64,000 nt of DNA from Prorocentrum cordatum. Lineage: Eukaryota; Sar; Dinophyceae; Prorocentrales; Prorocentraceae. Below, one piece after another: positions 29,569 to 39,880 of this stretch (positions within the stretch are counted from its first letter, which is position 1; each line of letters starts with the position of its first letter). The position numbers and the translations under genes were made by a program. Where the stretch lies: NCBI GenBank assembly GCA_963575745.1, contig CAUYUJ010017856.1, positions 86,773-150,772 on the forward strand. Reading direction: 5' to 3'. The notes under the pieces were generated by a model, which was not told the origin of the DNA, ran no database searches, and was given only the letters and a program-made list of their open reading frames with translations.

Positions 29569-29614
29569 CCCGGGAGCGCTGGAGGAGCAGCCGCGGAAGG
29601 ACATTAGCCCCTTT

Positions 29615-29760
29615 CGAACCCGAACTGGTCCCGGGCATGGCCGGGGGTACGTCTGGGGATCCCCGAGGGCGGCCCCGAGCGCGCGAACTCGAAGTGTCTC
29701 GAATCTGCTTCCAGAAGTCTCAGCACGCCCTCGGCCCGCTGGACTGGCGACACTTCCAAG
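29615..29760. repeat. Dispersed repeat D, 3'-end copy
   Basis: Contains GGGGATCCCCGAGGGCGGCC, GCGCGCGAAC and TCTCAGCACGCCCTCGGCCC, which match the 3' ends of D copies 1 and 2. The 5' part is replaced by a TCC array. Confidence 0.6.
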
Positions 29761-31560
29761 GCTTTTTTCTTCTCTAGTCAAGGGGCACAGGTTGCAATGA
29801 CGACTAAGATCATCAATCTCACCTCGTGTGCAAAGCCGCTAAGGCGAGCGGCGCGCGGAAGGAGCAGGCCGTCCGCGGCAATGCCGGGCAAGTGTCGCGG
29901 ACAATGCCAGGGACAGGTGCGATGTGTGGGGGGCTCCCCTCCCGCTTTCCCCCCCTCGGGTTCTCTCCAGGTGGTGTTCTCGGATCGCACCTCGGGCTCC
30001 AGGCAGAGGTCTGGGACGACTCCAGCTCCCACGGAGGCTCTCGCCAAGCTGCAAGGAAGCAGTGGAAAACACCCCATGGGCCGAAAACCTTCAGGAATCT
30101 GCAGACCGACTCGTGAATTTCCACTTCCTCCCTCTTCATCCTCCTCTCCATTCCCATCCCCCATCCTCTTCATCCTCCTCCTCCTCTTCCTCCTCCTCCT
30201 CCTCCTCCTCCTTCGACTGCGAGTTTGAACCTTCTTGGTTTGGCCGAGGGATCTGGTTGTCAACGTCGTTGGCACTGTCGTTCGTGCGGTACGGAGCCGT
30301 CCAAGAGAACCAAGAGCGCAGTAGTCAAGTGCGCGACGCAAAAAAACAGGGGTCGTCTGCGCCGACATTGGCGCGTAAGCTGCCCGCGTAAGGTCGCGCG
30401 TAAGCGCCTTCGTCTCCAATGCAGCGTACCGTGCTGGCGGCCCGCGTACGCCACCGCGTAAGGCAGCTATGCCATGGCGCGTAAGACTCGCTCCTTTTCG
30501 TCGCTCAGGTGGCTTCAGATGCCCTGTGCCCCACCAGCCCTTGGCCACCCCAGCAGCCAGGCCCCGCAAGAGGCGGGGCCCGGTGCGGGGTGGCATCACT
30601 GCGCACCCGTCGCACACGACGAGGCGGTGGGAGGCCGTGGTGGGGGCCTCGAGAGGAAGGGATTTTTGCTTGCTCTCGATGTGGTGGCCTGGGCACGGAC
30701 CACTGCAGGAGGAGCGGGAAATCTGTTCAGGAATGCGAAGCCCCCGCTCGCACGGGCCTTCCGTATCTGCGAGCGCTCGAGAAGGGCAGAGCCCCTGGCC
30801 ACTGCTCAAGTAACTGGGTGGAGTGGCGCGCAGCGCATCGTCCAACCCAAATCCAACCTCCTCCTCCTCCTCCTCCTTCTCCTTCCCCTCTTTCCCCTCC
30901 TCCTCCTCCTCCTCCTCCTCCTCCTCCTCCTCCTCCTCGTCCTCCCCTGCCTCCTGCCGCCGCAGTGCCACACAAGACGATCCCAGTCCGCGCCCGCACC
31001 GTGGCGCCCGCGCTTGGGCGCCCGGCGCTGCGGTTGCGGAGGCCCTCTGGGGTACCACCAGGGGGCCCTGTTTTTCGGGGGCGGCAAAGAGGAGGGTGAT
31101 GACTAGGTGGGGGTGGATATCATGGCGTGGGCCATGATATTTCCGCAGATTTCATGGCGCCCCTTCTTATTTCACTACGTCCCTGGCCCCCCCCTGGGCC
31201 GCGCACATGCCGCTGGCCATGATTTGCCCCCCTCTTGGACGCCCCCCTCTTGGCCGCTCCCGAGTTTTCGTTCCATGGGTGGAGAGGGAGCCCATCCATC
31301 CTCGCCTGCGTCCCGAGGCTGCTAAATAGAGGAAGGGAGTAGGGAATGTACTCGAGCGGCGGGGTCCCTCCAAGGAAGCAGTCGACGAGGGGCTATCGTT
31401 GACGTCGTTCTGTCCTGCCAGCACGGCTCTACGAGGCTTGCCTTTGTCGATAAGGATGCCGACGAAGTGGATTCGTGTTGTGTCGCGTACACTGTTCGTA
31501 GAGGCCCCCGTGGCTGACAAGCAGGTACCATGCAGTGGTAGCTGGGAGCGAATTCTTCAC
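29761..31560. other. GC-rich unique sequence, no gene recognised
   Basis: Two TCC tracts (30163-30216 and 30858-30938) and a cluster of five GCGTAAG heptamers (30375-30485) stand out. A minus-strand open frame of 426 codons (29778-31058) passes straight through both TCC tracts and has no recognisable domain, so I do not call it a gene. Confidence 0.5.
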
Positions 31561-31564
31561 GGTA

Positions 31565-31740
31565 CAGTCGGGGCGCTGAAGAAGGAACCCTGTTCGCTGG
31601 GGAGGGGCTCGGTGTTCCTTGATTGTTTTGCAGTTTGCCTTGGGTTTTCCTGAGGTTTCCCATGGGAAATCGAAGTTTAACTTATGGGAAGCAGGGGCCT
31701 CGTTCCTTATTTAGGGTTCCTTAGGTCAACGCCCCGACTG
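31565..31740. mobile_element. Family E TA-flanked element, copy 2
   Basis: 176 bp, the same length as copy 1 at 25978. The left end CAGTCGGGGCGCTGAAGAAG follows TA at 31563-31564; the right end CGCCCCGACTG is followed by TT, so one target base has probably changed. Confidence 0.85.
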
Positions 31741-31959
31741 TTGTGTAGCCTATCACGGTGCATCGGCCCCACGCGCCTTCTCCGTCTCCCCCTTGGAGCA
31801 CGTCGCCTGGGACGCGCTCGAGGTGGGGGGCCACTGGAGGCGGCAGCCCGTGGGTGCTGCAGCCCTCAGGCGCGGTGGCCTCCCCCGTGGGGCCTGCCCA
31901 GATCGGGGGGAGGGGGTCCCAGGGGGGAGTACTTTCCCTCCTCCTCTCTCCTCCTTATC

Positions 31960-32016
31960 TCCTCCTCCTCCTCCTCCTCCTCCTCCTCCTCCTCCTCCTC
32001 CTCCTCCTCTCTCCTC
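31960..32016. repeat. (TCC)n array
   Basis: A pure TCC array bounded on both sides by CTCTCTCCTCCTTATC. Confidence 0.93.
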
Positions 32017-32424
32017 CTTATCTTCGGGCTGAACAGGACCCCAAGCGAAACGTCTGTGAATTTTGCTATGCTCCGGGTTGCTTATTTGTTTGCTCGATGT
32101 CGTTCTTGCGCGCGGTTTCTTTGGCGTTGCTGGGCGCTCTTCGCGATGCCGCAGCACATGGTCGGGCCCCGACTCGCCTGGGCCCCGCCGCGGAGTCCGT
32201 GGGCCCTGGCCCCAGAATCAAAGGAGATCTGCGCCCTTGAGTCGAGGGCTCTGGACGCGGGGTCCGCGGGGCCCCAAGTACACAGGCCACCCGCGCGCGC
32301 TGGGCTTGCCCCCCGAGATGCCACCGGACGAGGCCACCGAAAGCTGCCCCGAAAGATGGCAGTTTCACATCGGCCGAATTATTAGCGAAAGTTGGGTGAA
32401 TTATCTTCGGTCTTGTTTTTAACA

Positions 32425-32570
32425 GTGCGGAGCACCATCCGAGGCGTCGACGGGCAAGATTCGGAGCCCTTACGCGGCGCGATTCGGAGCCCCATTCGGG
32501 ACGTCGATGGGCAAGATTCGGAGCAGGAGCGCGGCCGCCGCAGGCAAGATTCGGAGGTGGGATTCGGCTA
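32425..32570. repeat. Three imperfect units with GGCAAGATTCGGAG
   Basis: GGCAAGATTCGGAG occurs three times between 32453 and 32555, joined by CGTCGA(C/T)GG and GCGCGATTCGG segments. A short local tandem repeat. Confidence 0.7.
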
Positions 32571-32813
32571 CATGAGGTGCGATCAGCGCCGCCCTCAGCA
32601 GCCTCTCAGAAGCATCGGAGGAGCCCCTTGGGAGCTTCTCCGGAGCCTCTCAGGATCATCTCAGACTCTTCGCGCTCGCGCCCGCGCAAAGGCGGGCTCA
32701 ATGCCCCCCCAGCGCTGCGTCGTGAAATGGAGCGTGCGATTTGCATCTTTCAGATTTGAAGAGGAAGCCGCATTCGCATGCCATCTTGGGGGGGCAGTTC
32801 AGCCCGACTTATC

Positions 32814-32928
32814 TCCTCCTCCTCCTCCTCCTCCTCCTCCTCCTCCTCCTCCTCCTCCTCCTCCTCCTCTCGCCTCTTTATCTCCTCCTTCTCCTCTTCC
32901 TCCTCCTCCTCCTCCTCCTCCTCCCCGG
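32814..32928. repeat. (TCC)n array
   Basis: A TCC array with a TCGCCTCTTTATC interruption in the middle. Confidence 0.93.
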
Positions 32929-32984
32929 ACCAGGGAGCCCAGACCAGGGGGTCTGGACTGGGGGGCCCGGACTGGGAGGGGTCG

Positions 32985-33115
32985 GGTTCCATCCGGTTCG
33001 GGTTGGCCGTTCGGGCCGGTTGCGATCGGCTGGTTCGGTTCGAACTGGCCGGTTCGGTTGGAACCGGCCAGTTCGGTGTCGGCTGGTCCGGTTTGGGCTT
33101 CGGTTCGGGCGGTTT
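32985..33115. repeat. GGTTCGG-rich minisatellite
   Basis: Some ten copies of GGTTCGG or GGCCGGTT spaced 8-16 bp apart. No coding signal. Confidence 0.65.
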
Positions 33116-33572
33116 GCAGAGGCCGCTGGTTCACGGTTACCAATTCGGTTCAGACTCTTCCTGATGTGCGTAGTTTCCTCCGTGGTGCCGTTCAGCACCA
33201 GCTTCGTGGTGAACTTGGTTGTGACCGTCATGTCGCTCAGAGTAGCTCGAGCCAACGTACTGCCACGGTGCACCCACTTGCACACGCAGGGTGTGTACGT
33301 TTAATTTGGAATTGCTCGTATGTAGTTCGGTTTGCCATGAGGTGGCTGGCAGCAGTATGGTTGAATAGAGATACAATAACGTAGCAGCTAGGGTAGGCGG
33401 GTGGCGGGCGGGGGTAATAAGTGGCGATGGTGATGATGTTCGATCGTGTCGAATCGTACCAAGTAGCGTTGGTAATGGTCCACGTAGGCGGCAGTGCTTG
33501 GCATGTTCTGGTGGAGGGGTACGCTTCAGGTCCTGCCAGTACTCATTCCAACGGTAGGCGTCCGTACTGTCA

Positions 33573-33604
33573 GGTGTGTGTGTGTGTGTGTGTGTGTGCG
33601 TGTG
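33573..33604. repeat. (GT)n array
   Basis: A short GT dinucleotide array. Confidence 0.93.
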
Positions 33605-33691
33605 CTGCAAGTGGTGGCGATGGAGTAGGGCAATCTTGACCAGTTGGTGTGAAATACGCTTTGTGCTCCATGAGCGTGCCGCCCATCACTG

Positions 33692-34039
33692 ATGATGCAT
33701 GCCTGCGCATGGCTCGGGCCCATGAGCTCTTGGTCCTGTTCCCGGCTCCTCGCTCCTCCCCCCGCGGGGGAAGTCCGTCGCCGCGTGCGCCACACGCGTA
33801 AGCCAGTCATCATCTCGGAGGCATTCGTCAGCGCCCTACTGGCAGCCTGGGATGCCGACTCTTTGGGCCTGGCGGGAGGCCGTCGGCTCTCTCACAGCCT
33901 CGCCATACAGTGGCGAGCGCCGCCGCAGTGGGAGCGCTGTCGAGGCCACCCCCCTCTGGAACTCGTGCGCGGAGCGGCGGCCGGAGGCGCGGCTGTGCCT
34001 CTGCCTGCGGCGCGAGCCTACTTGCCCAGACCAGTTGAA
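33692..34039 (+). pseudogene. Unknown open frame interrupted by a family B element (5' part)
   Basis: The frame is open up to a TAG that is formed by the first bases of the family B element at 34040. It includes KPVIISEAFVSALLAAWDAD and then an Ala/Arg/Pro-rich stretch. Removing the element together with one TTGAA duplication joins codon GAA at 34037-34039 to GGC at 34150 in the same reading frame, which stays open to 34362. I recognise no family. The in-phase continuation argues for a former exon, but GC-rich chance frames are common here. Confidence 0.35.
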
Positions 34040-34144
34040 TAGGGGGCCACATGCGAACTCTACCCCTACCCCGCCACGATTTCTGAGGGGGAGGGTGGGG
34101 TTCACTTCGTTCGGGAAGGGGCAGGGTTCGCATCTGGCCCCCTA
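34040..34144. mobile_element. Family B palindromic element, copy 2
   Basis: A 105-bp element, TAGGGGGCCACATGCGAACT at the left and the inverted TAGGGGGCCAGATGCGAACC at the right, flanked by TTGAA at 34035-34039 and 34145-34149. It is shorter than copy 1 (154 bp) through loss of part of one arm. Confidence 0.9.
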
Positions 34145-34149
34145 TTGAA

Positions 34150-34362
34150 GGCAATCGGCCCACGAGGGTGCGTACCGACACGAGCCTGCAGCAGCTGTGC
34201 CGTGGCCTCCGTGCAGCATGCGCGCGCGTGAGCCCCACCCTGCCGCAGGGGTCGTCACCGCCAGGTCCCAAGGCCGCGGCTCCGTCTTCCTGCCAGCATT
34301 GCGCGCGCAGACGTCACATGCACTGTGCAAGCGGCACAATTGAGAGCGGCAGCTGTCGGTAG
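34150..34362 (+). pseudogene. Unknown open frame interrupted by a family B element (3' part)
   Basis: Continues the frame of 33692-34039 across the element's empty site (RTDTSLQQLCRGLRAACARV follows). It has several Cys and His residues near the end (CQHCARRRHMHC), which could be a zinc site, but no family is recognised. Confidence 0.35.
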
Positions 34363-34552
34363 CCCTCGTCCGCAGACCTGCTGCAGCCTGGTCATGGCTG
34401 CGTCTGCTTTCTATGACCTCGCGTTGCTCGGTCTGGCCGGCGGGCTCGGCGGGGGTGTCCGACGGCCTACCCCGCCAGCGCCGGCCGCCGCTTTTGGAGA
34501 ACCCTGCGCGCGCACTGTCTGTCGCTCTGTCGCTCGCGGGCGTCGGCGTCCT

Positions 34553-34676
34553 CCTCATGCTCCTCCTTTGCGTCGTCGTCCTCCTCCTCCCCCTCCTCCT
34601 CCTCCTCCTCCTCCTCCTCCTCCTCCTCCTCCTCCTCCTCCTCCTCCTCCTCCTCCTCCTCCTCCTCCTCCCCCTG
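34553..34676. repeat. (TCC)n array
   Basis: A TCC array with a GTCG interruption at the left. Confidence 0.95.
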
Positions 34677-34797
34677 CTCCCTCTCCTTCCCTCTTCTCCT
34701 GCGTGTCTACGCTGCCAGGTCCCCCCCGCAGCCGCCAGGTGTACTGCGAGCAGATCCGCGACCTCCTTGCGCCAGTGGTAGACGGCGGAGGCCGTCG

Positions 34798-34863
34798 CGG
34801 TCGTGGTCGTCTTCGCCGTCGCCGCCGCCGCCACCGCCGCCGCCGCCGTCGTCGTCGTTGTCT

Positions 34864-34921
<58 letters not shown>

Positions 34922-34922
34922 G
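34798..34922. repeat. (GTC)n/(GCC)n array
   Basis: GTCGCC, then GTC, then GCC trinucleotides. Confidence 0.93.
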
Positions 34923-35099
34923 GGGGAAGTAGGGAGGAGGGGAGGGGAGAGAGGGAGGCTGGAGGAGGGAAGAGGACGGCATTCGGGAAGATGAGTAGGA
35001 GGAAAGGGGGCGGACGAGGAACGCGTTTTCTCACGCCCATTATCGCCCCCGGGTGGGCGATGACGGGCGTGATCAGCCCTGGCCTCCCTTCCCCCAGAT

Positions 35100-35850
35100 C
35101 GCGTCACGGCGGTCGTCCTGGGGCGACCACGGGCGTCGTGTAGCGCTCGCAGGCTGCTGCGATGTTCACGCATGCATTCTGTGGTGGTCACAGGCGCTAT
35201 GGCATTCGTGAGGTAGCGCTGCGCTCACGCCTCTGCGGTGCCGTAATGGACGCCGTGCCGCTCTATTGCTCGGAGGCATTGGAGTGGCGCTCGTAGCGCG
35301 GCGCTCGTAGAGGCCACTGCTGTGATGTATGCAGGCGTTGTTGTGCGCACGCGCGTTTTGCTGCACGCGAGCGCCATGGTGCTCACAGCCGACGGAGTAT
35401 ACGCAGGCACTGCGGGCCAAAAATAAAGGGCCCATGTCCCGGGCCAGAAAACCAATCAACACACATAGCGTACATACTGAAACATGATCTGTTCGGGCCG
35501 ATCACACTGTTCTGCAGTTTGGGCCCCGTCGGGATCTTGGGGGTTCCATGCTTTCGCTGTGGTGCACACAGGCGTGCACACAGGTGCTTTGGTGCGCACA
35601 GGCGCTGAAGGCTAGGGTGCACACGGCTGATGCAGTGGCGCAAGCGTCGTGTTGCACAGCGCTGTGGTGCACGAGGGCACTGCGGTGGACTGTACCCCCT
35701 GGTGCGCGGGGGCACCGCCTGGCCCGCCGATGCTTCGCCGCGGTGTCGGCCGTTTCCGCTTCGTTTCCGCCCGCCGCGCTTGGGTGTTCCGCCGAGGTTG
35801 CTCTGCATTGCCGCCCGTTGCCGCCTAACTGTCGTCTCTAGCTTGCATCG
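35100..35850. other. Degenerate repeats, no gene recognised
   Basis: Scattered GGTGCACACAGGCG and GCGCTCGTAG-like words suggest an old degenerate minisatellite. No coding or RNA feature was identified. Confidence 0.4.
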
Positions 35851-35856
35851 CGTATA

Positions 35857-36028
35857 CAGTCAACCCGCATAGTAAGGACGGGCAACCTCCCCAAGGGTAC
35901 CCTTGCATCCTTGCCTCCTCGGTGCATCCTTGGCCACTTTCGTTGGTCGCGCCCCGCTCGAAAACTTCGAAATGGGCTTCCAAGGGCCTTGCATCCTTAT
36001 CGGGCATCCTTACTCTACGGGTTGACTG
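35857..36028. mobile_element. Family F TA-flanked element
   Basis: A 172-bp element with ends CAGTCAACCCGCATAGTAAG and (reverse) CAGTCAACCCGTAGAGTAAG, about 22 of 27 bases matching, flanked by TA on both sides (35855-35856, 36029-36030). Same class of ends as family E but different sequence. Only one copy is in the window. Confidence 0.8.
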
Positions 36029-36090
36029 TATTCTCCTTTCTAAAAAGAGAATAGACTCTACTCCCCCCGGACTTAACGCGTCCCCCCTGG

Positions 36091-36172
36091 GATAGTATGA
36101 TTTCACATATATATATATATATATATATGTTCTGCACCCTCGTCCATCCTAAATATGAAATCATATCATCCC
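36091..36172. repeat. Hairpin with (AT)n loop
   Basis: CTGGGATAGTATGATTTCA at 36091 pairs with the inverted TGAAATCATATCATCCCAG ending about 36172; an ATATAT tract and CTCGTCCATCC lie between. The same half-motif recurs at 43598 and 45347. Confidence 0.75.
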
Positions 36173-36726
36173 AGCCAAACCGGGTTCCCCCCCCTGAGGT
36201 ACCCTTGTAAAAAAACACTACGCGGTGACATTTTTTGTTCTAACATAGAACTGTTTCACGAATCCCTTGCAAACCATGGGACGAAGTGCACACGCGCGCG
36301 TCGTCGCGCGCGCATGCCGAAATCCTTCAAAATCCTTCGGTGCCGGAAGGATTTCGCAATCGAGTTTCCAAAAAACATACAAAACACATGGTTTCGCAAC
36401 ACTGATTTGCTAAAACAGCTTCCGCGCGAGTTCTTGCGAAATCTTAAGAAAACCATAGGGCTTTCAGTATTTTCACAAAATGCTAGCAAACGGGCTTCGC
36501 GCGCGCATGTCGAAATCTGTTGAACGCCCTTGCGCGTGTGCCGTCGCGAGAATCCTCTGCAAAAAGTGGGACGAAGTGCAGACGCGCGCGTCGTCGCGGG
36601 CGTATGCCGAAAACCCCCCAAACCCATCGGTTTCGGAAGGATTTCAAAATCGTGCGTCCAAAAAACCTACAAAGACCCAAGGTTTCGCAACACGGATTTT
36701 CAACAAAAGCGTGCGCGCGCGCTCTT

Positions 36727-36941
36727 GCGTCGTCGTCGTCGTCGCCGTCCTCCCTCCTCCCGCGTCGTCGTCGTCGTCGCCTACGTTGTCCTTTGTCTTT
36801 TCTCGTGTTCGTCGTCGTCGTCTTCTTTGGCGTCGTGGTCGCTTCCGTCGTCGTTGTCGCCGTGGTCGTCCTTCCTCCTCCTCCCACGTCGTCGTCGTCG
36901 TCCGTCGTCGGCGTCTCGTCGTCGTCCCTCCTATTTCGTCG

Positions 36942-36976
<35 letters not shown>

Positions 36977-37245
36977 TTCCCTCCTCCCTCGTCGTTGTCG
37001 TCGTCGGCGTCGCCGTCCTTCCTCCTTCGTCGTCGTTCGCGTCGTCGCCGTCCTCCCTCCTCCCTCGTCGTTGTCGTCGTTGTCGTCGTTGTCGCCGTCG
37101 TCGTCCTTCCTCCTCCCTCGTCGTCGCCTTCGTTGGCGTCGTCGTCGTCTTCGTCGTCGTCGGCGTCGGCGTCGTTGTCGTCGTCGAAGTCGTCGGAGAC
37201 GTCGTCGGTGTCGTCCTAGTCGTTGTCGTCGGTGTCGTCGTAGTC
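36727..37245. repeat. (GTC)n array with CCTCCTCC interruptions
   Basis: A GTCGTC array punctuated by TTCCTCCTCC every 60-100 bp. The open frames across it are artefacts. Confidence 0.92.
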
Positions 37246-37275
37246 GGTCTGAACAGGTTTTGCAAACCAAGTTGC

Positions 37276-37290
37276 GGGTGGGTGGGTGGG
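37276..37290 (+). other. G-quadruplex motif GGGTGGGTGGGTGGG
   Basis: Four G3 runs with single-T loops, a pattern known to fold into very stable parallel quadruplexes. Present once in each inverted arm and once in between. Confidence 0.85.
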
Positions 37291-37395
37291 ATGTTTGCGC
37301 GAGCAGTGGAGATGACGACTTCAAGTTCAGCAGAGTGGACTTCACCACATAGCTTGCACCACACAGCTTGCACCACATAGCTTGCACACCAGCTT

Positions 37396-38020
37396 TGCAA
37401 TAGCTTAATGTGTTCGGTCCACGCTTTCTAATATGCATCCTTACGCAGAACGTGTGCATGGACCGACGTTGTGTATCGTAGACGCCTACAGCAAATTGCC
37501 GCCGCCCCCGTGCCTTTCGGAAGCTTCTATATGGGGGTGAACGTTGCGGCATGAGCTCGGCCAAGCTATTGGACTACGTTTCCCCCCCAGCCTTTGTGGA
37601 AACCCTTCGGGAAACACGTGGGGTAAACAGAAGAAGTGGAGCAGAGGGAAGAGGAGTAGCAGGAGGAAGAGGAGGGGCAGGAGGAGGAGGAGGACCAGTG
37701 TTAACCCAAGACGCATCAACGATGTTGCAATACACCCTCCCTCCAAGTTCCGTCTTCATAGGTTCCTGCAAGAATTTGTATTCGTCGCGGAAAGCACCCC
37801 AGTGGAAGGCAACCGTCTGAGAATCCTCAATCGTGCCAAAGCTCCTTTGCTGGGATTTCGACGCCGCGGATCAACGTGACTGTTGCGTCTGGACGGCTTG
37901 CACTCGTGCCAGAGCAACTTTCCTGGAACTTCAGCACCACGAATCAACGTGACTGTCGCGTCCTGGTAGTCCTAGATCGTGCCAGGACAATTCCTGGGAC
38001 GTCGACCATTGCAACGGTTG
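37396..38020. other. Unique segment, no gene recognised
   Basis: Moderate GC. A purine-rich AGGAGGAAGAGG tract lies near 37650-37690, and a short duplicated stretch (AACTTTCCTGGAACTTC / GCTCCTTTGCTGGGATTTC and ATCAACGTGACTGT) near 37860-37960. No protein family recognised. Confidence 0.4.
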
Positions 38021-38023
38021 TAA

Positions 38024-38262
38024 ATTTTTAAGACGAAGGTGCGCGGCGCTAACGCGATGACCACATTCTGAAAACGACCCGCCATCAGTCCGTCAAATGG
38101 TTGGAAGCTTTTAGGACGAATCGGCGCGGCGCGAAGGCGAGAGCACCATCTCGGAAAGGGCCTGCCTGTCCTCCACCCGCGAAAGTGCGGACCAGTTTTT
38201 AAGACGAAGGTGCGCGGCGCCATGGCGAGAGCATGTTTTGGCAAGTGCCCGCCCTCCATTCG
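38024..38262. repeat. Three ~90-bp tandem units
   Basis: TTTTTAAGACGAAGGTGCGC (38024, 38193) and TTTTAGGACGAATCGGCGC (38108) begin units that continue GGCG..GCGAGAGCA and a CCGCCAT/CCTCCA-containing half. Confidence 0.8.
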
Positions 38263-38315
38263 TGAAACTGTTGCGCGTGTCATCACTCGGACGTGTGCAT
38301 TTTTCTTTCGGCGAG

Positions 38316-38450
38316 GACCATCGAGGAGCATCCTTGATCATTTGGCGAAAAAACCACACACGAAACCGAAAAAAACACGGAATGGACGTCCGAGCGATGG
38401 CCAGTTGCACGTATCAGGATTCGGGGTCATACGTGGCGAGGAGGTCTGAA
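38316..38450 (+). pseudogene. Frameshifted copy of the conserved exon at 51227
   Basis: After the same kind of pyrimidine-rich AG boundary, this segment encodes GPSRSILDHLAKK, matching GPSRSILDHLAKR at 51226-51264 with almost only synonymous differences. A 1-nt deletion near 38386, relative to the 51.3-kb copy, then shifts the frame; nucleotide identity goes on through GGACGTCCGAGCGATGGC. Similarity fades after the ATG. It looks like a partial pseudogene or a diverged paralogue exon. Confidence 0.55.
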
Positions 38451-38569
38451 GCGAAGTGCCCGGCCTGCCTTGTGGACACGTCTGGGGGTGCGACAGGGAG
38501 GAGTTGTTTTTAGAAGGATGGTGGCCAACGTGGACCCCAAACAGTGTGTTCTAGCAGTGATGCAGTCTT

Positions 38570-38700
38570 TTTGGTGTACGCTATGTGGCGCAATCGATGT
38601 CTAGCAACATATGTGGTGCAAGCTATGTGGTGCAAGCTACGTGGTGCAATCAATGTTGTGCAGTTTATGCGGAGTGGACTATGTGGTACAATCAACTACA
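38570..38700. repeat. ~18-bp GCTATGTGGTGCAA units
   Basis: About seven imperfect units (GTGGTGCAAGCTATGTGG) as at 37340-37395 and 43725-43920. Confidence 0.75.
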
Positions 38701-38753
38701 ATGAAGAAGTGGCAATTCCGCAGCTCGTGCAAAACCCAAGCTCTTGCAGATAT

Positions 38754-38768
38754 CCCACCCACCCACCC
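38754..38768 (-). other. G-quadruplex motif on minus strand
   Basis: CCCACCCACCCACCC followed by GCAACTTGG, the reverse complement of the motif at 37276. Confidence 0.85.
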
Positions 38769-38774
38769 GCAACT

Positions 38775-39310
38775 TGGGAAGCAAAACTACTATGGGGGCT
38801 CGAACACGCCCACGGCGGGGCACACCTCCAGGGGGAGCCGAATCCCACCAGCCGGCGCCACAGCGCTCCAGGGAGAACATGAGTAGGGAGAGGGTCTTTC
38901 CGTTCTCAGACGTCAGCTCGCGCTGAGTCTGCCGCGCAGACCCTTGACACCAGGCCGCGCCGATGGCCCGCTCGGAAAAGATCAAACTAGGCAGCCTTGC
39001 CCGATAAAAGGCCCCATGAGGACGAGGAGGATGAGGAGGAGGAGCAGCAGGAAAGGACAGGACATCCACACGAGGGACACGCCCGCGAAGGTGCCGTGGG
39101 GCACGACTTGCGAAATCCCCTGCCCGAGCGAGTGTCGACGTCGGGATGCCCGCCACGGTGCCGTGGGGACGACGACGACGACGACGCGCGCGGCCACGCG
39201 CAAGCGGCCCCGCACGGTATCGTTTGACAGGGATGGTGGCCCCTGGCTGGCGAGCGATAGTTGATGCAGGAGTTGGACGCGCGCTACAAAGTTGCTCGTA
39301 AGAGCCTTTT
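38775..39310. other. No gene recognised
   Basis: Unique sequence containing a GAC run at 39170-39185 and a GGTATCGTTTGACAGGGATGG word that resembles a motif in R1. Confidence 0.4.
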
Positions 39311-39315
39311 GACAA

Positions 39316-39365
39316 TATATATATATATACATACATACATATATATGTGTATATATATATATATG
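39316..39365. repeat. (AT)n/(ATAC)n array
   Basis: ATATAT with ATACATAC and GTGTATAT interruptions. Confidence 0.93.
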
Positions 39366-39880
39366 CTAGCCCCCCCCACTAAGATCTACCTACAAGCAAG
39401 CTCGTTTGGTCGGCTCTGATGCCGCCGATTTTGTTTTCTGACTCGCGTTCATGGCAATGGTGGTTTTTGTCTATTCATACCAGTTTTCCTTATCATCCAT
39501 CTCCCTCTTTCTTTTCAAATGCATTTCCATTGGGCTCTGCATCGTAATCGTGCTCTGTATCGTTATCATCCTCGTCATCCTCAGCCTTTTCAAGGTCAGT
39601 ATCTTCCTTGTCCTCCATTTTTCTCACTCTCGGCGGCCTCATCCTCACCACACTCTGACGGTTCAGTTTTTTTTTCTCAGGTATCCTTATCATGTTTTTG
39701 CATCGTCCTCATCCCCCATCATCCTCGCCCTTCTGATTGTCACTCCCTCAATTTCTAAATTAGGTTGAACTGGAGCGTGTGCAGACCACGCAGTGTTTCC
39801 GATCCAATCCATTACAGTAGTGCTGCTGTTGCGGCTCAGGTGCGCAGCTCCGGTACCCCCCCTCCCATTGAATTGACAGC

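Larger units (their letters stand above)
36031..37395. repeat. Left arm of a large inverted duplication
   Basis: Reading rightwards: TCTAAAAAGAGAATAGACTC, a GGGATAGTATGATTTCA hairpin, TTTTGTTCTAACATAG, CGCGCGTCGTCGCGCGCGCA, a GTC array, a GGGTGGGTGGGTGGG motif and GCACCACATAGCTT units. The same order is found in reverse complement at 43725-45473. The arms are diverged and of different length. Confidence 0.8.

Noticed and set aside
29778-31058. Minus-strand frame of 426 codons
   Set aside because: It crosses two TCC arrays as Glu and Arg runs; the remainder shows no motif, and overlapping frames on the other strand are equally open, as expected in GC-rich DNA.
36483-37400. Several 290-305-codon frames on both strands
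   Set aside because: Product of the GTC array; complementary frames are also open, and there is no non-repetitive domain.
39493-39693. Acidic minus-strand frame (DLEKAEDDEDDNDTEHD-like)
   Set aside because: It could be an exon of a disordered protein, but the complementary plus strand is a plain pyrimidine-rich stretch, the flanking frame is broken and no splice partner was found.
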